NCBI RefSeq assembly: GCF_964199755.1
Contig: NC_133913.1
Span: 7,046,201-7,110,200, forward strand
Origin: Larus michahellis
Lineage: Eukaryota; Chordata; Aves; Charadriiformes; Laridae
Direction: 5' to 3'
Length of the DNA: 64,000 nt
Shown here: one piece after another, positions 22,800 to 34,774 of the stretch
Layout of the letters: each line of letters opens with the position of its first letter
How positions within the stretch are numbered: position 1 is the stretch's first letter
Translations under genes and position numbers: made by a program
The notes under the pieces: model-generated
Database searches by the model: none
What the model saw: the letters and a program-made list of their open reading frames with translations, nothing else
Told to the model about the DNA's origin: nothing

Positions 22800-24380
22800 G
22801 AGTCTACAAGCAGTATTCAGTTTTTAAGAACCATCTTTTAAAAGCACAGGAACAGGCAATTCCATTGTGTTTCATGTTAAGCAAGCAGGGCAGAAGACCT
22901 CATGGAACTCAAGAGGAAAAAGAAATTGTAAAAACTCTGGAAGGAAGCTCAGGCTTCGCAGGAAGGTTATAAAGCTGTGGTTCACATATGCAGGGAAAAG
23001 GCAGGAAAGGCCAAGGCTCAATGAGAGTTGAGAGTTGGCCCGTCTTGTGTCAGTCAACAAGAAAGCATTTTTAAGTACTTAGATAGCAAGAGGAGGTCTA
23101 AAGGAAACACTGAACAAATACCTGTTGAAGATGGTCACTTGACTGAAGTCCTGTTGAACTACTTAGATATCCTTCTATGATGAGGTCACCCACCTAGTGG
23201 ATGAAGGGAAGGCGGTGGATGGAGTTTTTCTGAATTTTACTAAGGCTTTTAATAGTGTCCCTATCCTTCTGGAAAAGTTGGGAAGTCAAGTGAGTTCTGG
23301 AGAGTCAACTGTGGGATGAGCAGGAATATGGTGTGCTGGGTGAAAAACTGGCTGAAAGGCAGGGCTCAAAGGGTTGTAGTGAATGGGGCTACATCTGGCT
23401 GATGACCAGTCAGCACTGGTGCTCCTCAGGGCTCAATTCTAGGGATGGTTCTGTTCAATATTTTGATCAGTGATCTGGATGTAGGAGTTGAGTGTGCCAT
23501 GAGCAATTTTGCTGATGATACCAAACTGGGAGGTGTTGACGCGTCTCTGGAGGGACAAAAGGCCTTGCAGAGGGATCTAGGTAAATCAGAGCATTGGGCA
23601 ATCATTAATGGCATGAAATTTAACAAGTCCAAATGACAGATTCTGCATCTGGGATGGAGTAACACCAGACACAGGTATAAATTTGGAGAGGAGTGGCTGG
23701 AGCTGCCCTGCAGAAAGGGATCTGGGGGTGCTGGTTGTCAGCAGGCTCAACAGGAGTCAGCAGTGTGCCCTGGAGGCCAGAGGGCAAACCACAGCCTGGG
23801 GTGCATTAACACAGTCCAACCAGCTGGTCAAGAGAGGGGATTATCCCACTGCATCAAGCACTGGGGCGGCCTCCCCTTGAGTACCGTGTGTATTTCGGGG
23901 CCCCACAAGTTAAGAAGGAAGTGAAGGTGCTTGAATGCATCCAGAGGAGGACAACAAAGCCTGTGAAAAGGCTGGAAGGAATGTCCCATGAGGAGTGGCT
24001 AAGAACTTTGGGCTTGTCTAGTTTGGAGAAAAGGAGTCTGAGAGGTGACCTCATGGCTCTCTACAGCTTCCTGAGGAGGGGAAGTGGAGAGGGAAGTGCT
24101 GATGTCTTCTCCCTGGGATCCAGTACCACGACACAGAGCAATGGTTCAAAGCTGCGTCAGGAGAGGTTCAAAGTTGTCATTAAGAAACAGCTCTTCACCA
24201 AGAGAGTGGTCACACACGGGGACAGGCTTCCTAAAGAGGGGGTTGATGCCTGTCAGTAGTTAAGAGGCATTTTTGGACAATGCCCTTAATAACATGCTTT
24301 AACTTTTTTAACTTGCAACTGCTTGACGACTGACGAATGCCCACTGCTTGCTGTTTGTTATGCCTGAGAATATTCTGTGG
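22800..24380 (+). mobile_element. CR1 LINE, plus strand, decayed
   Basis: Starts in the linker (LLKAQEQAIP, QGRRPHG), passes RT pieces (VFLNFTKAFNSV near 23220, QGSILGMVLFNILISDLD near 23440, FADDTKLGG) and the C-terminus (RRTTKPVKRLEGMSHEEWL), and fades out around 24380. Several frame breaks. It lies back-to-back with the minus-strand CR1. Confidence 0.86.
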
Positions 24381-24389
24381 TCTTACAGT

Positions 24390-26270
24390 TGCTGGCAACT
24401 GCTACCTAAGGAAGTGCTCTGGAAAGATCCTTTTACCAAATTTGTGGAGGACGTAAGGTTTGCTCTTCTGCTCATTTACAGAGCTTTAGGTAAAGCAGGG
24501 ATGGACTATTTGGGGGAAAAAGAAGCACCTAGTCCATGCAAATTAGCACGAGCAACTATGGGGGCTGTAATGACCTGGGAAAGACAGGAGGACTGACACA
24601 GTCCTCTCTTTGGATGCTGAAATGAGGGACATTCTCCAGACACCAGGTTTGCTGGCCTATGAGAAAGCTTAGGTGTATACAAACGCTCTGCAAAAGTACT
24701 TCTCCCACAAGAAGCAGAGCAATCAGAAAAGGGGGACAATAACTCCTGCTTTTCCAGAGGAAAACCAGACAGAGGTGGATAAGCCCCTGGAGACTCCTGA
24801 GGACTCCAGCCCTGTTGTTCAGGAAGTGCCTGATAATATGCATCCACGGTATTGGAAGAATGCGCAAGTGCTCCTAGGTGAACTAGGGCAGCACAAGCCT
24901 GTTTCTTCTTGGGAAAACCAGGGAAGTTTTGTGTACAAAAGAGATGTCATTAAGGGGTCCCACCTGCATGATTTAGTCCAAGGTATCCTTCAGACTTGTG
25001 TCCCATCTGAGAAGACCTGAAGACTAGGATGTGTTTAGGAAAGCCATGGCTGCGGTGAATGTCCCCTCTGGCATCATGGATCATACAACAACCACGGTCT
25101 CTGGAAAAACTAAAAGTGACTGAAGATGTCCAAGAAGCATCCCAGACATCTTGTAATATGAGGATGATACCTAAAACTCAGTGGCACATGCTCTATAGTT
25201 TACTGTTGAAATAAAAATATTCATGATGCAGTAGTATCCGCAGGCCATGAGGGAGAGATGCTGCAGTTGCTTCCTCTGGAAAGCACTTTCTGTAGCATTG
25301 TGATTTTCAAAGGCCATGATGCTTTCAGGAAAGAGAGCACTCTTTGAGTGGGGGGTAACCACATGAGTCAAAAAACTCTGTGTGGTTCTGATGTGCCAAG
25401 AAAATTGCTAGCCAGTGCACTCCGGTCTGGTTATGAGGGTGTGTAGTCACCACCACGCTCACTGGTCTTGCGGGAACATGGGCCCCAGGGAGCTAGTTCC
25501 TCAGCTAAGCGCCCAGAAATATTTTCCTGGTGTAGGGCTCTGCTAAGAAAAAACAAGAGAGTTGCTCCATCTCAGACTGCGATCTCATCCCTGTGTTACC
25601 ACTGGACTCAGCACTGACTCCTACAGAAGAGGGAGAGGTGGGGAGAGGTGTCCCCAGTCCTAACCCCATGCAGGAATCACTCTGTCTTCTGCCCTGGTCC
25701 TGTGCTGCTGTCGGTGTGTGGCATTTGTGTGAGGGCAAACTCCCACAGCACATGGGCACAGAGCCTGCAGTTGTGGGATGCCCTTGGCCTGTGTGTGGGG
25801 AGCAGCAGTGCTGCATGGAGCACAAGGGTCACTTCAGCCCCAGGGTTCTGGGAATGCTGAAGGAGGTTGGTGCCTGGGGAAAGGCACCCCAGCGTGTAGC
25901 CTGTGTTTGGGATGGTGCGTGCCCTATGCCGTTCAGAGACAGCTCATGGATCCTGCTGAGGGTTGAATGAAATCCCACTGTTGCTGCCATGTCTCCATGA
26001 AGCTGGAATATCTCCTCTCACACAGCACCTTTCTGGACTAGACTGGGGTTGTGGCACTTGTGGGGCTGCAGAGTTCCTGCACCTCAGGAAAGCTCTGCTT
26101 GAGGAAGACAAGGCAGCACAGAGCAGTGCTGCATCTTTGGGCACCAGTCACTGTCCTAGGCCTGCCTTCAGCCAAGGGGTGCTGGGTTCACTGGGACAGG
26201 GGCCTCCAATGAGTGGCCTACTGTAGCTGATACCAATAGTAACTTGTGAACACCTCAGCCCTACATATCT
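24390..26270. other. Unassigned region
   Basis: No gene recognised. An open stretch at 24673-25020 and the one before it (24348-24596) have protein-like composition, but no family was recognised; a decayed mobile element is possible. 25500-26250 shows nothing definite. Confidence 0.35.
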
Positions 26271-26905
26271 GGGCAACAGATGAAACATGCCAGATGCTGG
26301 AGAGTGATAGAATTGTATGGGGAATCTGTCCCTGCTGCTCGTGCATGGCATACTGACCATGTCCCCTAGATCAGGTGATGGAGGGAAGCGGCAGGTGGAG
26401 TAGGCAATGTGGGCCATCCCCAAGGCTATTCACCCATTCCCAGTTCCTGCCATCCTTTGGGAACATGGTTTTCTGAGCCTCCTTGCCCAGCACAGCTCCA
26501 CCCAAACCAAGAGGAGCACTCTTCCCCAAGAGCTTGTGGGACTGCAGACTTCCCAGGCCTCCTACATGCCCACAGTTCCTCTCTCGAGGACAAGAGTTGT
26601 CATGATTCCCTTTCACATGACACGGGCCATGGCAAAGGGGCTATTTCTGAGCAGAGCTGCAGCAAGGCAAGGACTGATGGCCGTTGGCTGTGGAGTAACC
26701 AGGGATGTCTTCTTCAGCTTCAAGAGGCAGTGCCTGAAAGAGGACTCGCTGCAGTGTGTCCCACCCTCCAATGCCTCTAGGAGTGATGAAAGGTTCCCCT
26801 GTGCCCCCACCTAATTCCTCCTGGAAAGCAATGGTTTTCTCCTTCCACAGTCAGTGTGCAGATGGAAAGACCATATAAAGGGCACAGGCAGGGTTGCAGT
26901 AGTTG

Positions 26906-26911
26906 TTTAAT
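26906..26911 (-). terminator. Poly(A) signal of keratin C
   Basis: ATTAAA on the - strand, about 440 nt past the stop at 27352; followed by a tandem GAATGAG/GTCTAAAGAAT duplication at 26911-26945. Confidence 0.55.
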
Positions 26912-27351
26912 GAGTCTAAAGAATGAGAATGAGTCTAAAGAATGTGATCATTCCAAGTGGAGGCCCCCAGCGTGGGGAGCAGAAGGAGCAGACAAGAATG
27001 TGTTCCCCATTTCCTGTGGCAGAGTTCCCACAGGGCATCTGTTGACCTGCCCATCAAAGGGAGACAGGCTAGCAGGTTCCTCCAGGCCGGTTTCTGAGGT
27101 CTTCACAACAAGGCTTTAAGGGAAGCACAAGACATCAAAGAAAAGATAGAAAAAGGGTGAGAGGAAGACCGGAAAGGTAAATATTGTCTGTGTTTTCAGA
27201 GACACCAGGTTGGCGTCTTCACATCTGTACTTGCAGGGAGAGTCAGAGATGGTCAGCTGCTCTTAAAAAAAATGGCATGAAGTCTGATCCTCTGTTCAGC
27301 ACCATGTTCTGAGTTCCAAGGGGTCCTTACGGGGAGCCGTTGTCAGCATGT

Positions 27352-27666
27352 TTAGCAGGGGGGGCATCTGCTGCCACAGTAGCGGCTGGAAATGCAGGAA
27401 AGGTCACAGCAGCCAGAGTTGATGGGCACTCCATCACAGCTGAGGATGCTGCCAACAGCAGCAGAGGTGGAGGATCCCACAACGGTGTTCTGTGGGAAGG
27501 AGCTGAGGATGGGGCCAGGCAGGGTCACCACCACGGGGGAGGGCTCAATGACGACGGTGGAGTTCTGGCACTGCCTGACACAGGGCTCATTGCAGCTGTT
27601 GGCCAGTGGGGTGGGGCCACAGGGCCGGCAGGGTTGGCAGGGCTGGCACTGGTCGTAGCAGGACAT
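27352..27666 (-). CDS. Feather keratin-like corneous beta-protein C (104 aa)
   Basis: Same fold order as its paralogues but three residues longer at the N-terminus: [18 protein letters not shown] has one extra Gln-Pro-Cys triplet, an in-frame 9-bp repeat gain. The core has VVIEPSP. The tail reads [19 protein letters not shown] and ends SRCPPC, with an additional Cys at the Gly position of LSG. This is the most Cys-rich member, so it may cross-link more heavily (inference). Intact. Exon 2 begins at 27687 after a CTCGCAG acceptor. Confidence 0.91.
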   Translation of the reverse strand: MSCYDQCQPCQPCRPCGPTPLANSCNEPCVRQCQNSTVVIEPSPVVVTLPGPILSSFPQNTVVGSSTSAAVGSILSCDGVPINSGCCDLSCISSRYCGSRCPPC

Positions 27667-28064
27667 GTCTTGGGTTCAGAGGTGCGCCTGCGAGACAACC
27701 AAGTGAGGAAGCAAAACAACGGGATGTATGAGGAACAGCCTGTCACAGCACCATGAGAGAGAGAGAGAACATGCAGGGCTGGGAGACCGAGGCTGTGCCA
27801 AGAATGTGAGGACTTCTTGGCCTCGTTCTGACAGGGCCCAAAAAAAGCCACCAGCTCCTACACAGCTACTGCCTGGCCCCTGAGTCCAGAAGCCACCTCA
27901 GCACAGTCCCAGCCTCCCTCCATGTCTAACCTTCTCCCTGCTTCCCCCTCCCATGACAAGCAGCCCCATGAGCTGGCAGAGAACAAAGCTGGTATCAGCT
28001 GAGAGGTCAGCTGAAGTGAGACCTCCTTTTAGAGACAGTGGAAAAGAAGGTTCTTCAGACTGAC

Positions 28065-28141
28065 CTGACTCCCAAGGAGAAGGAGGCAAGAGAAGTGGAT
28101 GAGAGAGTGAGGAGCTGGGTTGGCTTTTATCATGCACCTTA
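28065..28141 (-). promoter_or_regulatory. Keratin C core promoter and exon 1
   Basis: TATA-like GATAAAA on the - strand at 28135-28141 and a weaker donor GTCAGT (28059-28064) in place of GTGAGT. Both changes suggest weaker expression than A, D, E or F (inference). Confidence 0.55.
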
Positions 28142-28439
28142 ACTGCCCCGGGCTGCCAGAGGCATCCCTTGCAGAGGTGATTCTTTGCTGACAAGCTCAT
28201 CTTGAATGCAAAACATCCCGAGCAATGCTATGAGCTATGTTTTGGCTTCCTGGATTGCTGTCTTTCCATTTCCTGCTTTATGCCAGGCACATTCCCCAGT
28301 GGAGGCATCTTTTGCATGACAGGATGAGAGCCCCAAGCATTTCCGGTGCAATACACGTTGCCGTGGGCAGACGACTCACCTCACATGCTGGAAGAGTCCA
28401 GGAAGGGTCACTCAAGACACACTAAACAGATGCTTTGAC

Positions 28440-28464
28440 AACACACACACACACACACACACAT
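28440..28464. repeat. (CA)n microsatellite
   Basis: About twelve CA units. Confidence 0.95.
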
Positions 28465-29030
28465 ACTCACACACTAATCTAGACCTCCAGGCATCTAGAG
28501 TGAAATGAGGAGACTCAAGACACCCAATGAGAGGCTGCCTACACCGTCCAGGGCACAGGGCATGGACCTGACAGAGTCATCTTCTGCAAATCCTGTTTGA
28601 AAGAGTTCATTGTAGCTGAGGGAAGACTGATGTGCACTCAGGGAGAGCCAGAGATGCAGCTGAGGAGAGTGACATACCCAGCTTGATGCCATTCACCCAC
28701 ACAAAAGCCCTTTCCCTGCTACCCATCTGCGCCTGAGTACCAGGGACATGGATATGGGGTTTAGCCGTGGGATAGAGGTGTTTGTAGGCTCTGGTGGAAG
28801 AGCCTGTGGGTTCACTTCTGACCGTGTGATGAAGCAAGCCATGTGCAGGTGACCAGGTAGGCAGGCCCTGCTGTGAGCTTATGCTAGCTGAGGAGTTCAG
28901 AGGCAACCATTGGTCATTTGCAGGATCGGTGTCTCCAGAAAGATGATTCATTCCATTTCCTGTGGACATCTGCTTAGGATGGGACAAGTCCCCTGTGTGA
29001 GCTGATGTCTCTCTACTGACTGTGGGAAGA
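28465..29030. other. Non-coding stretch
   Basis: Nothing recognised apart from the microsatellite on its left and CR1 on its right. Confidence 0.4.
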
Positions 29031-29034
29031 GTCT

Positions 29035-29482
29035 GTTGGAGTGGGTCCAAAGAAAGGCTCCAAAATGATCCAAGGGTTGGAACACCTCTCCTGTGAAGAA
29101 AGGCTGAGAGAGGTGGGGTTGTTTAGCCTGGAGAGGAGGAGGCTCTGGGGAGACCTTCTTGTGGTTTTGCAATTTTTGAAGGTGGCTTATAAGAAAGAAG
29201 GAGAAAGATATTTTACCAGAGCCTGTAGTGAAAGGCCAAGGGTCAATAGCTTAAAACTGAAAGAGGGTAGATTTAGATTGGACTAAGGAAGAAATTATTC
29301 TATGATGAGGGTGGTGAGAAACTATAAAAGATTGACCGGAGACGTTATGAAAGCCCCATCATTGGAGGTGTTCAAGGTGAGGTTTGGTGCAGGCTCTGAG
29401 CAATGTGATCTAGTGAGAGATGCTGCTGGCCATGACAAGGGATATTGAACTAGATGGTCTTTCAAGGTGCCTTCCCATGGGT
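29035..29482 (+). mobile_element. CR1 LINE 3' fragment
   Basis: Reading LEHLSCEERLREVGLFSLERRRL matches the CR1 ORF2 C-terminus, then FKVRFGAGSEQ-like text and the 3' UTR with GAACTAGATGGTCTTTCAAGG. Inactive. Confidence 0.85.
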
Positions 29483-30130
29483 GCAAATGCATACATGAGC
29501 AGAGCAAGAGGAACATGTACGTGAGCATGAACCTGCACACACACCGCTGAGAACTAGGGCAACCAATGCCAGCTCACAGCCTCTTGGGATGACTTTAGGC
29601 AAATCCTTCAGACCCTACAGTCAAGGCAATGAATCAGGCACCATCAGCTTTAGTGAGTTCAAGAGCTTGACGCTGGTTCAGTCAATTGTTTTCTCACTAG
29701 AAAAGAGAGAGAAAGCACAGTGGAGTCGAAGCTGCCATGACCTTTCCAGATATTGAGCTTCTCCATGTCCCAACTCTGTGCGTCAGGCATAACAAGAAAT
29801 CTAGAGAACATCCGTATTGCTGCAGCTACAAAGAATCTCCACATTACAATTGAAAAAAACTCCTCCAGCCTTAGATGGTCCCGGGTGTCCTAAGTGATCT
29901 CTTTAAGGGCGATGTTGGGGTGTGGGACTTGGCCCAGCACTGTAAAGGGTACAGTGCCTCAGTGGTGAGCCTGGGACAAGCCCGACTCCCCACAGGCTGC
30001 AAAAACTGAGGCTGGAGCACCAGAAATGACATGGACTGATCCCACTAATAAAGTCACTCAGCATCTTCAAAGCATTCCTTAAAATGCTATTTACTAGCGC
30101 TAAGACTAGAAAGAGAGGACCGTGTGGATA
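29483..30130. other. Non-coding stretch
   Basis: 29500-29650 matches 4905-5050 and 14440-14600; 29880-30130 matches 44290-44580, upstream of the OR remnants. Shared duplicated flank, no gene. Confidence 0.5.
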
Positions 30131-30169
30131 ACCTTAAATCCCGCCAGAGACTGGGAACTCCAAGATGGG

Positions 30170-30840
30170 AACTCCAACAACACCTGCTGTTCTGTCCAGT
30201 GACCATTTGGAGGTCACTTCCCATGATGGTGAAGACACACGGGCCCTAGCAACAGACCACAGCAGTGAAATGGGAAGCATAGGTTGAGGCAGCTCTGGGC
30301 CTGCCTTCTGTACAGCAGAGTCACAGGGTGGTTCTCGCTCTGCACCTGTAGGAAGTGAGTATGAAGATGAAGCAGTGGAGGGTCTCATCACCAATACTGA
30401 AGGTAATCACGGCCATGTGATTAATCATGGCCAATCACGGCCAGCACAAGCCATGTCCAGGGCAGCTTGTGAATCAGCTAAGAAGTGGAGGATGTGCTTG
30501 GGCCTGCAGGAAGCCAAATGGGAGGTGAGTATTGCATGCAGAGAAGGAGGCAGGGAACTGGCCAGCCATGTGCCTGCCACCAGCCAGATGCACACGGCCT
30601 TATGCACGATGGCCTCATAGTGCAGTGGGTTGCAGAGCGTCAAGCAGTGGCCGTAGGACATGAGATCGTAGAGGAAGCATTGAGCGCTTCCCAGGAGCCA
30701 GAAGTACAGGTGGGCCATGCAGCTGTGGAAGGAGATGTGTATGTCCCCTGGCCTGAGAAGTCATCCAGCACCTTTGGAAGGAAGGCACCAGAGAAGAGAG
30801 ACTGCAACTTTTGGTCTTCAGTCATTCTGAGCTACACTTC
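30170..30840 (-). pseudogene. Olfactory receptor pseudogene, OR10G-like
   Basis: Read on the - strand: MAHLYFWLLGSAQCFLYDLM then SYGHCLTLCNPLHYEAIV (TM3 and loop), VCIWLVAGTWLASSL (TM4), LTSHLASCRPKHILHF (loop 2), and ALDMACAG. Further down are shifted-frame remnants of TM5-TM6 near 30200-30390. The LYFxxLGSxxCFLY pattern recalls OR10G receptors. Several frameshifts. Sister remnant at 44701-45235. Confidence 0.7.
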
Positions 30841-31149
30841 ATCCACCATAATTCCCTCCCAGTGGAGGACATGGGTGGGAGGATTACCATCCTTGCACTT
30901 GTACAGTTTTTGCCAAGAAAACCTAGATTTTCATGGTGGGAAATAAGATATGAGACTGTAGTGGCGGCCAAGAGGTAGTTCCACGGATCATAAGGGATGA
31001 GACGTACAGGCTAAAAAGTGTTCTGCTCCGAAGAAAGGCAGCCAATTCCTGAGTTGCACATTCTTTAGGGGGACCAATGAAGCAGTCAAGAGCTCTGCAC
31101 CTGCCTTCAGCATTCATGGGAAGTGCTCCCAGTACCCTCATCCTTGCTG

Positions 31150-31790
31150 ATCTTCCCGTTCTCCTGCACGGTCTCTATCACAGCAATTTGATCTCCTTCA
31201 GAAATCAACTGTCCCCACTTCTGTGCTGACCACTCTCAGCTCCCACATGCTTAGCTCCAGTTTCGAGCCTTGATACCTTCAGTGGCATAGATAACTACCC
31301 TGCTGATGCCTCCAGGCCATGGCCCCTAAATTAGGTGGTGAAGGGGAGAGGTCATGCCAAAGGCTGTTCCCTGCATGACCACTCCTGCTATTCTGCCAGC
31401 AAATCATCTTCCAGAGCCCCACACCCTTCACCCCACCACCCCAGAGCAGCTCCGTCCATAGTGAGAGGAACGCCCTTCCTCAAGAGCTCATGGGGCTGCT
31501 GAGTCCTCAGGACCTCCTGCCTTCTGGGCATTTGTGGGCAGAGATACCAGCAGGCCAAGGCCTGATGCTCACTGGCAGCAGAGCAGCCACAGATGTCTTC
31601 CTCAGCTCCAAGGGATGGTTCCCAAAAGAGGAGCCAATGTAGGGTGTTTGAACCGCTCATTTGTCTGTGACTGGAACAGGGTTTCCTTGTGCTCTCAACC
31701 CCTTCCACCCCTTCTCCTTTGGCAGGACGGGATGTGTCCACAGAGGGAAGGACCACATGGAGGCCAAGCTTGAATGCAACAGAACTTTAA
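31150..31790. repeat. Duplicated keratin 3' flank, unit 2
   Basis: Matches 5060-5725 and 45170-45800 in order (GATCTCC-TCAGAAAT, CTCAAGAGCTCATGGGGCTGCTG, and CTTCCTCAGCTCCAAGGG landmarks). ORFs across it are not conserved as protein. Confidence 0.65.
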
Positions 31791-31795
31791 TGAGT

Positions 31796-31801
31796 CAAAA
31801 G
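31796..31801 (-). terminator. Poly(A) signal of keratin D
   Basis: ATTAAA on the - strand, about 320 nt past the stop at 32124. Confidence 0.62.
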
Positions 31802-32123
31802 AGGGAAAGAAACTCATTCCAAGTGGGGGGTGCCAGTTCATGAAGCCCCAGGGGCATCTGTGAATCTGCGGTCCTCGGCTGTGGAGAAGTTCCTGCATCA
31901 TGTCTCTCTACCCGCCCCACAGAGGATGAGGAAGACAGATGGTTCCCACCAGATTGGTCTTGGGGGAACCTTGCTGCTAAGGGGATGTGAAGCAAGCACG
32001 GAAAAGGGAGAGAAAGGCAAAGTCATTCAGCTATGCTGAAAGCAGCATTGAAAACATCAATCCTTTGCCCAGCACCATGTTGTGATTCCTCAGGGTGTCT
32101 CCTTGGGGTTTTCCCCACAGTCT

Positions 32124-32429
32124 TTAGCAGGGGAGGCACCTTCTGCCATAGTAGCGGCTGGAAATGCCAGAGAGGTCACAGCAGCCAGAGTTGATGGGCA
32201 CTCCATCACAGCTGAGGATGCTGCCAACAGCAGCGGAGGTGGAGGATCCCACAACGGTGTTCTGTGGGAAGGAGCTGAGGATGGGGCCAGGCAGGGTCAC
32301 CACCACAGCAGGAGGCTCAATGACGACAGTGGAGTTCTGGCACTGCCTGACACAGGGCTCATTGCAGCTGTTGGCCAGTGGGGTGGGGCCACAGGGCCGG
32401 CAGGGCTGGCACTGGTCGTAGCAGGACAT
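32124..32429 (-). CDS. Feather keratin-like corneous beta-protein D (101 aa)
   Basis: Intact family member: [15 protein letters not shown] head, NEPCVRQCQ, beta core with a [10 protein letters not shown] variant (Ala in place of Pro), [12 protein letters not shown], tail [19 protein letters not shown], ending RRCLPC like classical feather keratins. Exon 2 begins at 32450 after a TGCCAG acceptor; the intron reaches the GTGAGT donor at 32800-32805. Its unit also includes V segment V4 downstream on the + strand at 35.3-36.5 kb. Confidence 0.92.
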   Translation of the reverse strand: MSCYDQCQPCRPCGPTPLANSCNEPCVRQCQNSTVVIEPPAVVVTLPGPILSSFPQNTVVGSSTSAAVGSILSCDGVPINSGCCDLSGISSRYYGRRCLPC

Positions 32430-32805
32430 GTCTCAAGGGTGGAGGTGCACCTGGCAGAGAAGCAGGGAGGAAAGAAAGCACCAGAGTGGGTGAGGAGCAG
32501 CCTGGTTAGCCCGTCAGAAAGGAGCCAAGGCCACTTCTGAGTGGGGAGCTGGTAGCTCGGCCAGGAGCCACATGGTATATATTGCACTACAAAGAGCAGC
32601 CTGGCCCAGGGAAGGCCTTTCCTTGGGTATAAATCAAAAGATCCTTCTGCCACATCCCAGCCTCTTGCTAAGCAGACCTTCTCCACTCTTCCCTCTATCA
32701 TGACAAGAAGTTACAAAGCCCAGGACAGGACATAGCCAATATCAGCTGAGATGTCCATCAAGGAGAGATCTCATTCTGGAAGAGGTAAAGAGGCTCCAGA
32801 CTCAC

Positions 32806-32882
32806 CTGGTTCCCAAGGAGAAGGAGGCCAGAGAAGTGGAGGAGAGAGCAGGGACTTGGGCTGGCTTTTATACCTGCCCTTC
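32806..32882 (-). promoter_or_regulatory. Keratin D core promoter and exon 1
   Basis: TATAAAA on the - strand at 32876-32882, CT-rich exon 1 from about 32850 to 32806. Confidence 0.7.
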
Positions 32883-33029
32883 ATTGCCACAGCACCAGAG
32901 GCACCCTTTGCAGAGGTAACAATTTTTGCACACAGTCATCTTGAATGCAAACCATCACAGCTAATAATATGGGCTGTGCTTTGGTTTCCTGCACTGTTGC
33001 CTTTTCATTTCCAGAGCTGTGCCATGCCC

Positions 33030-34700
33030 ATTCCCAAATGAAAGCTTCTTGTTAGTGCTGGAAGGAAAGACTCCAGGATTTCTAGGGCAGGAATGCAGCA
33101 GTGTGGGCAGAAGAGTCAGCTCAAGTGCTGGAGTGGTCCAGGGCAGGAAAGACACCTCAGCTTGGGTCACTCCGGTGGGGCTGTTTGAAGTGTTTTTCTC
33201 AGGAAGACAATTCAGCCATCCTCAGCTGGATGCGAATGGGCTCCCATGCATGAGGAGTCTTTCCCCCCCTTCTCTGCTCCCTCCAGTGGTCACTTGTTGT
33301 TGCCTCCCCAGGTATGTGCGTTGTGTTGCTAGGTTTTGAACCTGTCCTGACTACCATTGACCTCAGCAAAAAATTCTGGCTGCTTTGGAATGGTGCCCAC
33401 TCCCTGGAGTCTGTGAGTACACAAACAATGGCATGGGCATGTCTGGGGCCTTGTGCTTCCACAGAAATTTCTAACTCTGTAACAACCCCATCTGTCCTTG
33501 GCAGACTCCACGCTCGCTTGTGTCCCTACTTGTCTTCTTGTCTTATGTGCACTTATGTGCAGCCATGTTTCTGTGGATGAATGTGGGAGCACAAATTTGT
33601 GGATGACTTGATGCTGTTGTGCATTAACGTGTGTGTGTGTGTATCCTTGTGCATTCCTCATCACAAGGGAATGTGCTGCTCATGGTGGGGACAGTCACAG
33701 GAGTGCCAAAGTGCAGCAGGTTCCCAAGGTCAGAAGGAGCCTTACCGCAGTGGAGTGGTGATGGCACCAGCCTGCTGAAGGTGTGTCCAGGGAAGAGGCA
33801 CTGAAATGCAGCCCCTGCCTCCTGACACCTCCTTCTCCTGCCCCTGCAGAGCTCACGCTCCACTCCTGCCCATTTCAGGCCCCAACAAGGTTGATTTCAC
33901 TCCAACCTTGATCCTTAGTTGAATTCAATGTGACAATACTGAGAGTGCCTCAGCATGGCTGGCAGTCCCCACTCCTTGCCACTCCAGGCCGGGACACAGC
34001 TGCTCTCCCCAGTGCTAGAGAGTTCAAAGGATGGGGACTGCATTCTGGGCAAAGTGAAAGGCTGAGGAATTCTGCCCACCATGTGCTGGCCATCCCTGAG
34101 TGGATCTGCTTCCAAAACACTGTGTACTGTGTCTGGGATGGGACACAGCCCTCCCTCATGCCCAAGCCAATGCCAAAAGTACTTGTGCTCTTCACGGCCC
34201 TAGTGCTGTGCCAGGCAGGGGCCAAGACCTTTTCCCAAACAGGTCCTGAATGAAAGAAACACAGAGTCTGATATCACTGCGCTGTGAGTGGAAGAACAGA
34301 CTGAGGATTTCACAGGAGAAGCCAAAGAACTGATGACAGCTTTGATGCTCATGCTCAGAATGTTCATGTCCCCTACTGGAATCTCTCAGACTGAGCACCC
34401 AGCAACTGTCCCTGGGAGGGAAGGGACATTGGATCCAAGGCCACACTGCCCCAAAGCCCTCTGCTGTCCTGCAGGGGTTTCCAGAGACACCCTCATTCAA
34501 ACAAGGGCTATGCACAGTACAGAAAGTTCCTGAGCCCATATCCCTGCCTGAAGGTTTGTCTGCCTGGACTCACATCCAGCTTGGAGATAAGGCAGCTGAG
34601 GGCTCCTCCACTTCCCTGTAGTGACCCCATAGAGATGAGTGCCAGGGAGCTCTTCCAGGAGAGCTCAGCCAGGGCTGGTTTCCCTCTCCATGGAGGTGCT
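33030..34700. repeat. Duplicated keratin upstream flank, unit 2
   Basis: Counterpart of 7000-8440. It carries only the version of the CAAACAGGTCCTGAATGAA block that opens TGTGTCTGGGATGGGACA (34125-34360). No gene. Confidence 0.65.
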
Positions 34701-34774
34701 TCCCAGCTGAGGAGCTGATAGCCAAGCTCATTGCTTTCTCAGGAGGTAACAGTCACTGTGGAGAAGGGAAAGGC

